A DNA stretch of 64,000 nt, from contig NZ_SIXF01000027.1 in assembly GCF_004310665.1 (NCBI RefSeq), positions 1-64,000 of the forward strand, read 5' to 3'. The DNA comes from Pedobacter kyonggii. Lineage in GTDB: Bacteria; Bacteroidota; Bacteroidia; Sphingobacteriales; Sphingobacteriaceae. Within the stretch, counting starts at the first letter, position 1. Each line of letters begins with the position of its first letter. Position numbers and translations under genes: made by a program. The notes beneath the pieces are model-generated. The model made no database searches. It saw only the letters and a list, made by a program, of their open reading frames with translations, and was not told the origin of the DNA. This document shows, in pieces, positions 9,557 to 19,836 of the stretch.

Positions 9557-12058
9557 TTATTGTATTTCCAACTGGTTAATCACCAAGCCCGGATCGAGCA
9601 TATAAATTTTCACAGTCGATTTACCTGTTTTATTAATATCGTGGTTGGTTATGCCCGAAGCATAACCCTGTAATACATTCTGTTTCCAGATATTATTTTC
9701 TGAAGCCGGAGAAATGTTAATTACCTGCGGCTTATCATTATTTACCGAAATGGCATAACGCACTTTAATGCCGTTATTAACGCCCTGGGTAGGCAAACAT
9801 TTCACTTCGATCTGGTGTTCGCCCTGTGTTTTGAAATCAACTTGATAAATAATAAAGGCGGCATTTTGAAGCGCTGTTTCACCAATTGGTATAAAAGTAA
9901 AAGGATAAAGAGAAATACCAGCGCCCCCTAAACCAAGTCCTTTTAGGCTTTGTAAAGATAGACCCTTCGGCACTGATCTTTCGGCATATTTAGCTGCACG
10001 AACAATGATCTTATTTTCAGATTCCGCAGTGATGTGTAATGATTTCGCAGTTACAGAATCGGCCACTTTTGGCATTTTAAAAACGGCTAAATCGCGTGGT
10101 TTCCAGCTCATCATTCCGTTCCACTTGCCGCCTGCAATTTCTTCATTGTACTTTTTGGTAATTAACTGGATCTGCTCAAAAGCAGCTTTTGATTTTTTCG
10201 AATAAGTTAAGGCCGATTGATCGCCCTTCGAGGCTAAAACCAGACTTTTCTTTGCATATAAAATCTTCTGGTTCATCAGCATGGCACCTTCAACGGGATA
10301 CAAAATCAACTCAAAAAAAGCATCCTTCAAACGTGCAGGCATCTTTTCATTTAAGCTTTCAGCCTGATAATAAATCCTTTCATAAGCGGCTAAACGCTCT
10401 TCGGCCTGGGCATCGGTAAAATTAACACTGGCCATATGCTCTGGCTTAGCAGCCTGTGCCAAGCGATAATAAATTGCTTTTATTTCGGCGATTGGTTTTG
10501 CAAATTCAGCACCGAAAGTCTCTGCAGCCCAGCTTTCAGCATAATTATCCGCATTTTCGGGTTTCCACTGGTTTACATTCCAGGCCAGATCCATGGCAAA
10601 CTGCGTTTCCATTTCGGCAGGTTTAATATCGCCCACATTTATAACCCAAAGTCGGTCGGCTTTATACTGGTAAGCCTTAGTTAACTCGTAAGAAATTAAT
10701 GATGGAGAAATGGAAGAAAGCCACAAATAATCTTGTGGGGCACCCCAATAAGAAATATGGTAGTACACCCCGCTTCCACCCGAGCGCTTTTGCTCTTCAG
10801 GGTTCGAAAGCTGACGGATATAACCGTGATTATCGTCGGCCCAAACAATGGTCACATCATCAGGCAGTTTTAAACCAGCCTGGTATAAAGATAATACTTC
10901 CTTGTAAGGGCAAAAAATCTGTGGAATGGAGCTTACCGGTTTAGTGATGTTCTTGCTGAGAATGGTACGTTGATCGGCAATTACCTCGCCCAATAGTTTC
11001 ACTTTTTCATTTTTATCTTTCGGTCCCGGCATACTGCCATCATGGATACCACGCATCCCCACAGTATAAATCGATTCGCAATTTTTTGCCTGTTTTACAC
11101 GGTCGGTCCAGTAATTTGCAATTTCATTTTTATTCAGATCGTAGCGCCATTCACCCGGTTTTTTACCGTATTCGTGCTCGAAATTCTCAGCCCACTCGAA
11201 AACATTGTTCCGCAGCATGGGCTCACAATGACTCGAACCTAAAACAATGGCATATTTATCGGCCATTATGGGATTATTGGCATAATAATAGAACGCTTTG
11301 GTTGAAGGATGCATACCCGGCCAGATGTAGTTAGCTTTTAACCTGAGCAGCAGCTCGAATATTTTAGTATAAGTTTTTGGGCCGATATCTTTCACATCGG
11401 TATCCATCATTTTAGCAGCCCAGGGCTGAATGCCCCAATCTTCATCATTGATAAAAATACCGCGGTATTTAACCGATGGCGATTCTACCAAAGGCTGACC
11501 AGCTTTTACGTATAACGATTTTTTTATTGCAGGTTTTACATCAGCCCACCAACACAGCGGCGATACGCCAAGCATCCGCGAAAGCTGAAAAATGCCATAA
11601 GCAGTCCCACGCCTATCACTACCGGCAATCACCAATGCCCTTTTCACTCCCTTTACAGGATTTTCGATCACTGAAACAGAAAAAGTTTCCCATTTACCGG
11701 ATAAAATAGTCCTATTTATTTTCCCGGCTTTGATTAACTGATCGATATAAAACGACTGCCCTATAGTACCAACAATAATGGGATAAGCACTTAAAGCAGG
11801 ATTATTTTTCAATACCGAGGTAGTTGTTCCCGTTAATAAATGAATATCATCCTTGAAAGCCTCAGCAGCAATTCCAACAACTTCGGCATCTTTTTCATCG
11901 ATATAAATCGAAGATGCTTTTCCTCCATCCACAATCGGAAAAGATGAAATACTATTAATTTCAGAAACAGCAATGCCCGCCCTTTGCGCCATATTTTGTT
12001 TGGGCAGCAGGAGCAACAACATCCATACCGATAAGCCAGCTAGATTTCTGAAATTCAT
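9557..12058 (-). CDS. GH115 alpha-glucuronidase
   Basis: An 833-residue secreted protein matching GH115, which removes 4-O-methyl-glucuronic or glucuronic acid from xylan and related glycans. Visible blocks are RGIFINDEDWGIQPWA near residue 200, LRLKANYIWPGMHPS, SSHCEPMLRNN, GMRGIHDGSMPG, WADDNHGYIR and VYYHISYWGAPQDYLW, in family order. The C-terminal beta-sandwich after about residue 660 is also typical. It is packed tightly between GH105 (5-bp gap) and GH31 (2-bp gap), so it is clearly one transcription unit. In a rhamnogalacturonan locus it may act on glucuronic acid decorations rather than xylan. Confidence 0.92.
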   Translation of the reverse strand: MNFRNLAGLSVWMLLLLLPKQNMAQRAGIAVSEINSISSFPIVDGGKASSIYIDEKDAEVVGIAAEAFKDDIHLLTGTTTSVLKNNPALSAYPIIVGTIGQSFYIDQLIKAGKINRTILSGKWETFSVSVIENPVKGVKRALVIAGSDRRGTAYGIFQLSRMLGVSPLCWWADVKPAIKKSLYVKAGQPLVESPSVKYRGIFINDEDWGIQPWAAKMMDTDVKDIGPKTYTKIFELLLRLKANYIWPGMHPSTKAFYYYANNPIMADKYAIVLGSSHCEPMLRNNVFEWAENFEHEYGKKPGEWRYDLNKNEIANYWTDRVKQAKNCESIYTVGMRGIHDGSMPGPKDKNEKVKLLGEVIADQRTILSKNITKPVSSIPQIFCPYKEVLSLYQAGLKLPDDVTIVWADDNHGYIRQLSNPEEQKRSGGSGVYYHISYWGAPQDYLWLSSISPSLISYELTKAYQYKADRLWVINVGDIKPAEMETQFAMDLAWNVNQWKPENADNYAESWAAETFGAEFAKPIAEIKAIYYRLAQAAKPEHMASVNFTDAQAEERLAAYERIYYQAESLNEKMPARLKDAFFELILYPVEGAMLMNQKILYAKKSLVLASKGDQSALTYSKKSKAAFEQIQLITKKYNEEIAGGKWNGMMSWKPRDLAVFKMPKVADSVTAKSLHITAESENKIIVRAAKYAERSVPKGLSLQSLKGLGLGGAGISLYPFTFIPIGETALQNAAFIIYQVDFKTQGEHQIEVKCLPTQGVNNGIKVRYAISVNNDKPQVINISPASENNIWKQNVLQGYASGITNHDINKTGKSTVKIYMLDPGLVINQLEIQ

Positions 12059-12063
12059 TTTAA

Positions 12064-13191
12064 TTACTTTTTAAGCTTGTAAACCTCAGTTCCGGCCAAT
12101 AAGAAACAACCCAAACCATAATCTTCAAAATCAGGAACGCTGGTATAACTTACCGGCTGCCCGTCTTTTGGCTCTTTCCCAGTTCCTTGCATATAACCTA
12201 TAAAACCGTTTTTTTGAACAGCATCTTTCGTCATGGCGTTCCAGGCTTTGGTAATGATGGGCAGATAAGTAGCCTTATCTAAAATACCCTGATTTACGCC
12301 CCAGGCCATACCATACACAAACAAAGCAGTGCCCGAAGTTTCTTTACCACCAAAATGTGTGGCATCATGCAAACTTACATTCCAAAAACCATCAGCGCGC
12401 TGGATTGGTACTAAAGCTTTGATCATTTCGTGGTAAGTTTTTAAGTATTCATTGCGGTGAGCTTCATTTTCAGGGATAATTTCCAATACGCGCACCAATG
12501 CGGCAACCACCCATCCGTTTCCTCTGGACCAATAACAATCTTCGCCATTTGGTTCTTTATAAGGAGGCACAAAATCCTTATCGCGCCACCAAAGACCATC
12601 TTTGGCATTGTACAAACCACCACCTTCGGTATTTTTGGAATGCATATACATTTTGTACATGTAATTGTAGTAGGTGGTATCGTTGTATAATTTACCCAGT
12701 CTGGCAAAAACAGGCATTCCCATTTGGATCGCATCGATCCATGTCCAATCGTTTACCTTGCCCGATTTGATGACCAGATCGATAGAAGCTTTAATGTCTT
12801 TAATGCGTTCGGGTTGTTTATCAATCAAATAAAGATCGATATAAGTTTGCCCACAGGCCTGATCGTCGGCATTTTTTGTAGTAATACCATTTCTTAAACC
12901 CCAGTTGTGTTTTTGCCCCCATTGAACGGCATAATCGTAATATTCTTTTTTGGGATGGATTTTATAAAGATTCATCAATCCTTCGTAATACACTGCCCTT
13001 GTCCAGATATTGCTTGGCCTCTCCCTGTTGGTTATGATTGATTTCCCGGCATCAGGCCACTTATTCATAAAATAAGCATTTGTTGATTTTAATACTTTTA
13101 AAACCTCCTTTTTATTGGGGATTTTCTGTGCCAAAAGCAGTTGGACAGATATGCCGAATATTATTGCAGCGCTGAATATAAATTTCTTCAT
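12064..13191 (-). CDS. GH105 unsaturated rhamnogalacturonyl hydrolase
   Basis: A 375-residue (alpha/alpha)6-barrel protein with signal peptide MKKFIFSAAIIFGISVQLLLAQ. Blocks typical of YteR/RhiN-like GH105 are present: IWTRAVYYEGLMNLY, NADDQACGQTYIDLY and WTWIDAIQMGMPVFA, with the catalytic aspartates, then CYWSRGNGWVVAAL and HFGGKETSGTALFVYGMAWG. The enzyme removes the delta-4,5-unsaturated galacturonic acid left at the non-reducing end by rhamnogalacturonan lyase. It therefore acts downstream of the PL11 enzyme encoded at 17942-19792. Confidence 0.94.
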   Translation of the reverse strand: MKKFIFSAAIIFGISVQLLLAQKIPNKKEVLKVLKSTNAYFMNKWPDAGKSIITNRERPSNIWTRAVYYEGLMNLYKIHPKKEYYDYAVQWGQKHNWGLRNGITTKNADDQACGQTYIDLYLIDKQPERIKDIKASIDLVIKSGKVNDWTWIDAIQMGMPVFARLGKLYNDTTYYNYMYKMYMHSKNTEGGGLYNAKDGLWWRDKDFVPPYKEPNGEDCYWSRGNGWVVAALVRVLEIIPENEAHRNEYLKTYHEMIKALVPIQRADGFWNVSLHDATHFGGKETSGTALFVYGMAWGVNQGILDKATYLPIITKAWNAMTKDAVQKNGFIGYMQGTGKEPKDGQPVSYTSVPDFEDYGLGCFLLAGTEVYKLKK

Positions 13192-13209
13192 GGTGGTATT
13201 TCGCTTATC

Positions 13210-16113
13210 TTAATTGGTTTTTGGTTTTACTTTTAACTCGTCAGGACTATCTTTCGTAAAGGTATCGAACTGAATTTTCGACGGACTTTCGAAGATATCT
13301 TTTACGGTGTTAAAAGCAACTTCATATTTTGGATTAAACTGGGCAGACATCATATACTGCTGTAAACTGAAATAAAGTTGTTGTGCAGCAGGTGCGTCTT
13401 TTAAATCAGGTGAGAGGTTGGTACTCGAAACCACTAATTTCCCCTTACCTACTTTTGCTTCGAAAACTAATGCCAAACGGCGGTTCAAAAACCAGGTATC
13501 AATTGGTTGAATAATTGACTTAAATCCTGAAGGAAAATCTTCGAGATTCATTACCTGCGATTTGTTTACAATTTCCCACCACTGCATATCGCTATGGAAA
13601 TCGGTCGGAAAATTATTAAAAGCGGCGTGTTTTGGATCACACAAAATACCCAAAGTATGTGGCGGACGCATTTTAAACCACGATGTATTCCAAAAAACAG
13701 GCAGAAAAGTCTGCACCACTTCCTTTCCTTTTACCACTTTGCCAGCTGCGTTGAGAAAAACATTCCCTCCCTCGGCCAAAACGGCCTGTGCTTTGTCATC
13801 TAAACTGGTACAGTAATATACGTTGCTTTTAACCTGAGGCAATTGTGCAGGATAAACCCAGAAACTCCAGTCGTTGGCAAATTCGGTTTCATCAATGGTG
13901 ACCTCCAGTTTCAGTTTTGTTGCTTTTGTAATGCCATTTAACTGAAATTTAATTTCTCCAATGGCAATACAGTTGGTAACAGCTAAGGTTTTAGGATTGA
14001 AATTACCTTTTGCCACATTTGTTCCGCTTTCATCTTTGAGTGTCCACGAAAGTTTTGCATTTTCAATAGGCGCCTTTCCAAAATGTGCCACTTCTACCGC
14101 AGCTGTTAAGGTTTCGTTATTAGTAAAAACAAATTTTGAAACTTTTAGCAGAGGCACGGTACTGTTAGAAAAACGTTTGAATTCTTTAGCGCTGATATAA
14201 CCTTTTTCATCCCAAAAGGCATCTAAAACCCCTACAAGTGCTGTTCCCTGTCCTGGATAATCATTTAGCGACAATAACTGGTAACCATTGTAATTCGGCG
14301 TACGCAATGCTTTTTCAATTTCATTTTTATAGCAAAGGGCTTGTAATTTGCCCGAAGCCATTAAAAAATCGTGCCCTTGATCGGCCATATCGTGGTCTTT
14401 AAGATCTTCCTGAAACATCTCAAAATTTTTCGCACGATAAACACCTGTATATTTTTTTATTTCATCGAAATTAGGGAAAGCACAATACTGCCCCATTTCG
14501 TGTGCTACAAAAGGCACGGTAAACTGTTCGATCTGTTTGGCATAGGTTGAAATACTTTCTGGCTTTCTGCCCCAATCTAAACCCCTGGCACCAGCACGCA
14601 CCATAAATTCGTTATTTGGAATAACCGGCCAACTACCACCTACTGAAGCGCCAGTGTACAATCTTCTCGAATCTTTAGCTTTCCAATAATTATTGAATTT
14701 AGTAAGGTACTCCACTTGCCTTCCCCGCGGTTCATTTCCATAGGCCATCATACAAAAAGATGCATAATTGCCATAGTTTTTGGTCATGCGGTTGGTTTCA
14801 TCATAAATAAACTGATCAATCGGTTTTCCATCACCGATAGATGTACCGTGGTTGGCCCAGCTTGGTCCTTCTGGCTGAAGGTAAAAGCCGATCTGATCTG
14901 CAGCAATAAAAGCAGCTTCTGGTGGACAAAACGAATGAAAACGCATGTGATTTAACCCATGAGCCTTTGAAATTTTAAAAATACGTAGCCATGCGGCAAC
15001 ATCCATTGATGGATAACCTGTTAACGGAAATTCGCAATTGTTAACCGTTCCGCGTAAAAAAACCGGCCGACCGTTAATTTCAAAAGTTCTGCCTACTGCT
15101 TTAAACTCACGCATGCCAAATTGTACCTTTTTCTCGTCTTTTTTGCCATCTTTCGATAGTAAAGTAGCTGTTAAACGGTACAATACCGGATCAAACTCAT
15201 CCCAGGTGGCTATTTTATCACCCATTGGCAAATTGATTTCCAAAACACCGTCACCATTTGTAATTTGGTAGGCCGCTGTTACAGGCTTAACCTGAAGTGA
15301 ATTTTTGGTATTGAAAGTGGTAGCAGCAAGCGTAATTTTCCCGGTTGAGGATTGCTTAGCATTCGCTTTAAGCTGGATTTTAACCTGGGCAGACTTATTT
15401 TTTAAATCGGGGTAAACCTGAATATCTTCAAAATAAACAGGCGAACCGGCTATTAGCTCCATTTTTCCAACTACGCCATTCCAGTTTCCTTGAGTGTGAT
15501 CGGTTAAACTATGCGAATCCTGCCCAACGTTTATTGCCTTAATGCTGTTGTCGATTAAGAGCGTTATCGTATGTTTCCCTGATTTTAAATTTGCCGGGAG
15601 TTCGAAATTTTGCGCAACCACAAAGGTATACTGCGTTCCGATTTCGATATCATCTACCCAAACCCTAGTTTCTGAATGGGGATATTCTAAAGATAAAACC
15701 AATCTTTTACCCTTCCAATTGGCAGGAATTTCGATATCTTTTTGATACCATGCTGTACCTGTATAATGTTTGGCCGGAGTTAACCAGAAAGGTATTTTTA
15801 TATTACCTGGTTTACGGTATTTTTCTAAACGCGGATGAAAAAAGTACGAACTATCGTAAATACTTCCGGTCCATTTTGTTTTGAGGGTAATGTCATCGCC
15901 CTTTAAATTTTCGGCCATCGAGCCTGGCAGATTAACGGATTCGGGAAGAACAGTCGAGTACCATTTTCCTTTTACACCTTCATCTTTAGCATCAATTTTG
16001 AAACGCCATTTGCCGGCAAGCGAAATACTTTGGGCATGTATCTGCGTGATGCTTAAGAATATAAAAGCAATGCCTAACAGCACTTTAAAAACTCGGTTAA
16101 CCTGTATCTGCAT
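13210..16113 (-). CDS. GH2 beta-galactosidase-like enzyme
   Basis: A 967-residue secreted GH2 enzyme: N-terminal sugar-binding jelly roll (GTAWYQKDIEIP, TRVWVDDIEIG), immunoglobulin-like domain, then the TIM barrel. The barrel carries MMAYGNEPRG with the acid/base Glu near residue 457 and VAHEMGQYC with the nucleophile Glu near residue 539. GH2 covers beta-galactosidase, beta-glucuronidase and related activities. Galactan side chains of rhamnogalacturonan are a plausible target, but this is inference. A conserved 20-nt motif lies 68-88 bp upstream of its start, suggesting it begins a GH2-GH105-GH115-GH31 transcription unit. Confidence 0.88.
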   Translation of the reverse strand: MQIQVNRVFKVLLGIAFIFLSITQIHAQSISLAGKWRFKIDAKDEGVKGKWYSTVLPESVNLPGSMAENLKGDDITLKTKWTGSIYDSSYFFHPRLEKYRKPGNIKIPFWLTPAKHYTGTAWYQKDIEIPANWKGKRLVLSLEYPHSETRVWVDDIEIGTQYTFVVAQNFELPANLKSGKHTITLLIDNSIKAINVGQDSHSLTDHTQGNWNGVVGKMELIAGSPVYFEDIQVYPDLKNKSAQVKIQLKANAKQSSTGKITLAATTFNTKNSLQVKPVTAAYQITNGDGVLEINLPMGDKIATWDEFDPVLYRLTATLLSKDGKKDEKKVQFGMREFKAVGRTFEINGRPVFLRGTVNNCEFPLTGYPSMDVAAWLRIFKISKAHGLNHMRFHSFCPPEAAFIAADQIGFYLQPEGPSWANHGTSIGDGKPIDQFIYDETNRMTKNYGNYASFCMMAYGNEPRGRQVEYLTKFNNYWKAKDSRRLYTGASVGGSWPVIPNNEFMVRAGARGLDWGRKPESISTYAKQIEQFTVPFVAHEMGQYCAFPNFDEIKKYTGVYRAKNFEMFQEDLKDHDMADQGHDFLMASGKLQALCYKNEIEKALRTPNYNGYQLLSLNDYPGQGTALVGVLDAFWDEKGYISAKEFKRFSNSTVPLLKVSKFVFTNNETLTAAVEVAHFGKAPIENAKLSWTLKDESGTNVAKGNFNPKTLAVTNCIAIGEIKFQLNGITKATKLKLEVTIDETEFANDWSFWVYPAQLPQVKSNVYYCTSLDDKAQAVLAEGGNVFLNAAGKVVKGKEVVQTFLPVFWNTSWFKMRPPHTLGILCDPKHAAFNNFPTDFHSDMQWWEIVNKSQVMNLEDFPSGFKSIIQPIDTWFLNRRLALVFEAKVGKGKLVVSSTNLSPDLKDAPAAQQLYFSLQQYMMSAQFNPKYEVAFNTVKDIFESPSKIQFDTFTKDSPDELKVKPKTN

Positions 16114-16180
16114 AAAATTGGACGGTCTATTACCGCTGGTATTTGGTTAGGCGGTTAAAATAACACAATATTGGCAGGAA

Positions 16181-16201
16181 AGCATCCTGTAGTATCCTGC
16201 T
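16181..16201 (-). promoter_or_regulatory. Shared 20-nt motif, possible operator upstream of GH2
   Basis: GCATCCTGTAGTATCCTGCT (preceded by A at 16181) occurs here and again at 22424-22443. It contains the direct repeat ATCCTG-N4-ATCCTG with 10-bp periodicity (CAGGAT repeats on the transcribed minus strand), the geometry expected of an AraC-type helix-turn-helix site. Both copies lie upstream of genes that follow a gap in the array. The regulator is not in the window. Confidence 0.5.
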
Positions 16202-16208
16202 CAATGGC

Positions 16209-17000
16209 TTATTTCAGGTAGCTATTCAGTTTATTGTTTTTTAATTTCTTTAGGCCTTCTACAACAGCAGTTGCATTTAATTTCGCTCCTGCTTCGTTGG
16301 TGTGCGTATGATCTTTCTCGGTAAAAAATGCCTTTACCTCAGTCGCGCTTAAAGTAGCATACTTATCTTTAATGATCTGATTCAATGGAATGAAATCGAC
16401 TTTTTCGGCTTTTGCCACCTCTTCGGCCCAACCTGCGTAACTATCGTTGGCTAAAACTATGGCATTATCTTTAACCGGATTACGTGGAATCGATGAACAT
16501 ACAATCGCTGTTGCGCCTTTAGCTTTAATATCGCTGATAAATTTGCGCAGGTACCAGCCATAAGTATAAACCACTTCCTGTTTTTTCTTAATCGGGTTGT
16601 AAATTTCCTTGCTTTCCGTTCCGATGCCTTTTATGGTGCCGCGGGCACGGGCGGTATCATCTAATGGGCTGCTATCGTTATGACCAAATTGCATCATCAC
16701 GTAATCGCCTTTCTTCACCTTAGCCAAAACAGCATCCCACAAACCATTGGTTTGAAAAGTACGACTACTGGTACCGCCAAGGGCATCGTTTTCGACATTG
16801 ATTTTTTCGCTATTAAATAAATTTCCGATAAAACTTCCCCAGCCCCATAAAGTGCCATCGCCTTTGCCTTTTCCATTTTTAACGGTCGAATCGCCAATGA
16901 GGAATAAAGTGGGTTTTGCCTGCTGTTTTAAGATAATGCAGGAAGAAAAAATAATAAAAGCAGTTAAGAGAATAAGGGGTAGGTATTTAGTTGATTTCAT
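16209..17000 (-). CDS. CE12 rhamnogalacturonan acetylesterase (first)
   Basis: A 263-residue SGNH hydrolase with a hydrophobic N-terminus containing IIFSSCIIL, possibly a lipoprotein signal. Block I is FLIGDSTVKNG with the nucleophile Ser, block III is MMQFGHNDSSP, and block V is DHTHTNEAGA with catalytic Asp and His. This is the CE12 pattern. The enzyme removes acetyl groups from galacturonic acid in rhamnogalacturonan I, exposing the backbone to the lyase. It is a diverged paralogue of the next gene. Confidence 0.9.
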   Translation of the reverse strand: MKSTKYLPLILLTAFIIFSSCIILKQQAKPTLFLIGDSTVKNGKGKGDGTLWGWGSFIGNLFNSEKINVENDALGGTSSRTFQTNGLWDAVLAKVKKGDYVMMQFGHNDSSPLDDTARARGTIKGIGTESKEIYNPIKKKQEVVYTYGWYLRKFISDIKAKGATAIVCSSIPRNPVKDNAIVLANDSYAGWAEEVAKAEKVDFIPLNQIIKDKYATLSATEVKAFFTEKDHTHTNEAGAKLNATAVVEGLKKLKNNKLNSYLK

Positions 17001-17004
17001 CGTT

Positions 17005-17069
17005 GATTACACAGATTAATTGATTACAACCTTCGGGATGATTACACCGATTGTTGGATTACACAGATT
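17005..17069. repeat. Three copies of a 13-nt repeat
   Basis: GATTACACAGATT occurs at 17005-17017 and 17057-17069, with the one-mismatch copy GATTACACCGATT at 17040-17052. They lie in the 137-bp gap between the two CE12 genes. The rest of the gap is rich in AGTCTT/CTTTAGTC repeats. No function is evident. Confidence 0.7.
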
Positions 17070-17137
17070 TATTTTGTCTTTGGTCTTTCAGCTTTAGTCT
17101 TTAGTCTTCGGACATCGGACTTTCGTACCTCCGACTT

Positions 17138-17905
17138 CTAGTCTTTTAGATACTTTTTCAAATTACAATCTTTTAATTCCCTGATTCCTTCTACAACAGA
17201 GGCCGCATTAACTTTTGCACCTTCCAAATTGGTATGGGTATGATCGCCTGGGAAATAGCGTTTTACCTTATCCGGACCGAGCGCATCATATTTATCGGCC
17301 GTTATTTTATTCAGGTCTACAAAATAGGCATTTTCTTCTTTGGCTACATCATCGGCCCATTTCCCGAAATCGTTATTGGCTCGAAGCACTTTACCATCTT
17401 TAAAAATATTCCTGGGGATCATCGAAAGTACAATCGGTGTGGCCCCTTTTGCTTTGGTTTCACGCACAAATTTGCGGATATACCAGCCATAGGTATGTAC
17501 AGTTTCTACTTTTCCATCCGGCCAGGTTAATACTTTGGTTTCTTCACCCGATCCTTTTAACACGCCTCTTCTACCTACTTTTGTAGTATCAGGAACACTT
17601 CCATCATTGTGACCGAACTGCATGGTAACAAAATCACCCGGTTTTAATGTTTCTAAAACTTTGTCCCATCTACCCTCCGATAAGAAAGTTCGTGTACTTC
17701 TTCCAGCCATGGCATTATTTTCAATATGGATTTTTGTCGTATCAAACAGGGAAGCGATCGGCGTTCCCCAGCCCCAGGTTTCTTTGTTTGAGTTGCGGAC
17801 TGTAGAATCGCCAATGGTATGTAATGCGGGTTTATGCTGAGCGATAAAAGCAAAAAAAGAAATGACGATGATCATTCCCGCCGGGATAAAGCTATATTTT
17901 TTCAT
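17138..17905 (-). CDS. CE12 rhamnogalacturonan acetylesterase (second)
   Basis: A 255-residue secreted SGNH esterase with signal peptide MKKYSFIPAGMIIVISFFAFIAQ. It has HTIGDSTVRNSN (nucleophile Ser), MQFGHNDGSVPD and GDHTHTNLEGAKVNA (Asp and His). It shares block order and the insert GVLKGSGEETKV with the neighbouring CE12. The pair probably arose by duplication and may differ in acetyl position or oligomer length, which cannot be told from sequence. It follows PL11 after 36 bp in the same direction, consistent with coupled deacetylation and backbone cleavage. Confidence 0.92.
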   Translation of the reverse strand: MKKYSFIPAGMIIVISFFAFIAQHKPALHTIGDSTVRNSNKETWGWGTPIASLFDTTKIHIENNAMAGRSTRTFLSEGRWDKVLETLKPGDFVTMQFGHNDGSVPDTTKVGRRGVLKGSGEETKVLTWPDGKVETVHTYGWYIRKFVRETKAKGATPIVLSMIPRNIFKDGKVLRANNDFGKWADDVAKEENAYFVDLNKITADKYDALGPDKVKRYFPGDHTHTNLEGAKVNAASVVEGIRELKDCNLKKYLKD

Positions 17906-17941
17906 TCTTGTTCTGTTAAAATTTATTTATGGTGCACATGA

Positions 17942-19792
17942 TTATTTTTTGGATTCAATAAGTACAATGTTAGGTTTTGGTGCTTTCTTCATTCCAAAAC
18001 CGAAGTAAAACCCAGTATGCGGGGGTTGGTTATAGCCATCGTTTTGCCAGGCAATACTTAAACGGTATTGCGGATCGTGCATTAGTGTATAATTGCGGTA
18101 CACAGTCGGTATAGTTGAGGTGTAAATTCTAAGGCTTTGGTTATCATAAGACCTTAAGATCAATTCTTCACGCCAATCGCCAAAAATATCAGCACTTAAA
18201 GCAGGTGTAGATTTAGTTCCGTTGTTCGAAACAGCTCCATCTGCTGTAAAAAGCCGTCCTCCGTTGTATTTATCGATGTGGTTTCCATCTAAAAGTTCCC
18301 TTGACAAATCACCATCCCAATAAATTAAAAAATTGGTTGATCGGGGCTGATTACCGATCCGATTGCCCTTGATATCAAATAATCCATTTGATCCCGACCA
18401 CCACATCTGTGCGCCAAAACGGGTATTATCGATATTATCGGCCACACCTCTGCCCACATCTTCGTCTTGCGATCCTTCCCATAATATTTTGCCTGTTTTG
18501 GCATCATACACCGCCGCACCGGGGCCTTTTGTACCTTCTTCTATTTCGTGTACACCAAAAACTTCTAACCCAGGGCGCTCCGGATCAAGGTCTGAAACAT
18601 GAATGGCATCACCATGCCTTAGGCCCGTAGAGTACAGCCCCTTTCCATCATCATCTACACACATCGAACCGTAAATAATTTCATCTTTTCCATCCTGGTC
18701 TACGTCAGCAACGGTTAGGTTATGGTTTCCCTGCCCAGAAAATGAGTTTTTAGCATCTTTGGTATCAAATACCCATCGCGAGGTTAGTTTACCATTATGC
18801 CAGTCCCAGGCCGCCAAAACCGTTCTGCCGTAATAGCCTCTGCACATCACTACACTTGGATGGATACCATCTAAATAGGCCACGCAGGCATTAAACCGAT
18901 CTACACGGTTACCCGTATTATCGTTTTTTCCGTTTCCACCTCTACCGCCCCAGGCACCAATATTGCCACGGGCAGGAATATAATCTGATGTGGCTAATGC
19001 CTCTCCCGTTTTACCGCTAAATACGGTTAAAAATTCAGGGCCATCTAATATTTTACCGTTGGGATTGCGCCAATCTTTAGTCGCATCGCCAATTACTTTT
19101 CCTTTGCCATCTACCGTTCCATCGGCAGTTTTACATACCATTTCGGCAATACCATCACCATCCAGATCGTACACCATAAATTGGGTATAATGAGCGCCTT
19201 CACGGATATTTTTTCCCAAATTAATCTCCCACAAAAAAGTTCCATCTAATTTATAGGCTTGAAAAATCGGCGGATCGGTAATACCGTTTGATGAATTATC
19301 CCTACTCCGGCCAGTTTGGTGCAATACAATTTCATATTCACCATCTCCATCTAAATCGCCTACTGAAGCATCATTAGGCGTGTAGCCTGCTGGTGTTTTT
19401 AATGGAATAGTTAAATATTGCTGAATAGGTGGCTTGGCTGGCAACGTAAAAGATTTACTGGCTTCCAATTCACTGCCTTTTAAAATGGGTTTTACAAAAT
19501 AGCTGTTCGAAAGATCGAATTTAACCCCAGCATCTACAAAATTAGTGCTCTTGGTAATGGGATCGTGATTGAGTTTTATGGCTTCATTATTTCCGCTTTT
19601 GCGGTATAGGTTAAAAGCAATGTCATCGGCATCGGTACCCAACATCCGCCAGGCTATATAAACAGAGTCGCTATTTTGCCGTACGGCGATTACTCCACGG
19701 CCCAATTTTTCCATTTGGCGCTGGCCGAAAAGCTGTGTAGCAAAGAACAAGCTGATCATAAAGCAGGAAACTGTAATGGTTTTGATCATCAT
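17942..19792 (-). CDS. PL11 rhamnogalacturonan lyase
   Basis: A 616-residue secreted protein with signal peptide ending LFGQ. It matches the eight-bladed beta-propeller lyase family PL11 (YesW/YesX): start of mature protein QMEKLGRGVIAV, repeated calcium-binding DxDGDG loops (DLDGDGEYEIV, DLDGDGIAEMV, DVDQDGKDEI), and GDWREELILRS near the C-terminus. The family cleaves the rhamnose-galacturonic acid bond of rhamnogalacturonan I by beta-elimination, giving unsaturated products for the GH105 enzyme encoded in the same array. Length fits the family. Confidence 0.95.
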   Translation of the reverse strand: MMIKTITVSCFMISLFFATQLFGQRQMEKLGRGVIAVRQNSDSVYIAWRMLGTDADDIAFNLYRKSGNNEAIKLNHDPITKSTNFVDAGVKFDLSNSYFVKPILKGSELEASKSFTLPAKPPIQQYLTIPLKTPAGYTPNDASVGDLDGDGEYEIVLHQTGRSRDNSSNGITDPPIFQAYKLDGTFLWEINLGKNIREGAHYTQFMVYDLDGDGIAEMVCKTADGTVDGKGKVIGDATKDWRNPNGKILDGPEFLTVFSGKTGEALATSDYIPARGNIGAWGGRGGNGKNDNTGNRVDRFNACVAYLDGIHPSVVMCRGYYGRTVLAAWDWHNGKLTSRWVFDTKDAKNSFSGQGNHNLTVADVDQDGKDEIIYGSMCVDDDGKGLYSTGLRHGDAIHVSDLDPERPGLEVFGVHEIEEGTKGPGAAVYDAKTGKILWEGSQDEDVGRGVADNIDNTRFGAQMWWSGSNGLFDIKGNRIGNQPRSTNFLIYWDGDLSRELLDGNHIDKYNGGRLFTADGAVSNNGTKSTPALSADIFGDWREELILRSYDNQSLRIYTSTIPTVYRNYTLMHDPQYRLSIAWQNDGYNQPPHTGFYFGFGMKKAPKPNIVLIESKK

Positions 19793-19836
19793 GACTTATG
19801 TGGAAACTTAATTAATAAATATAATCGATTCATGGT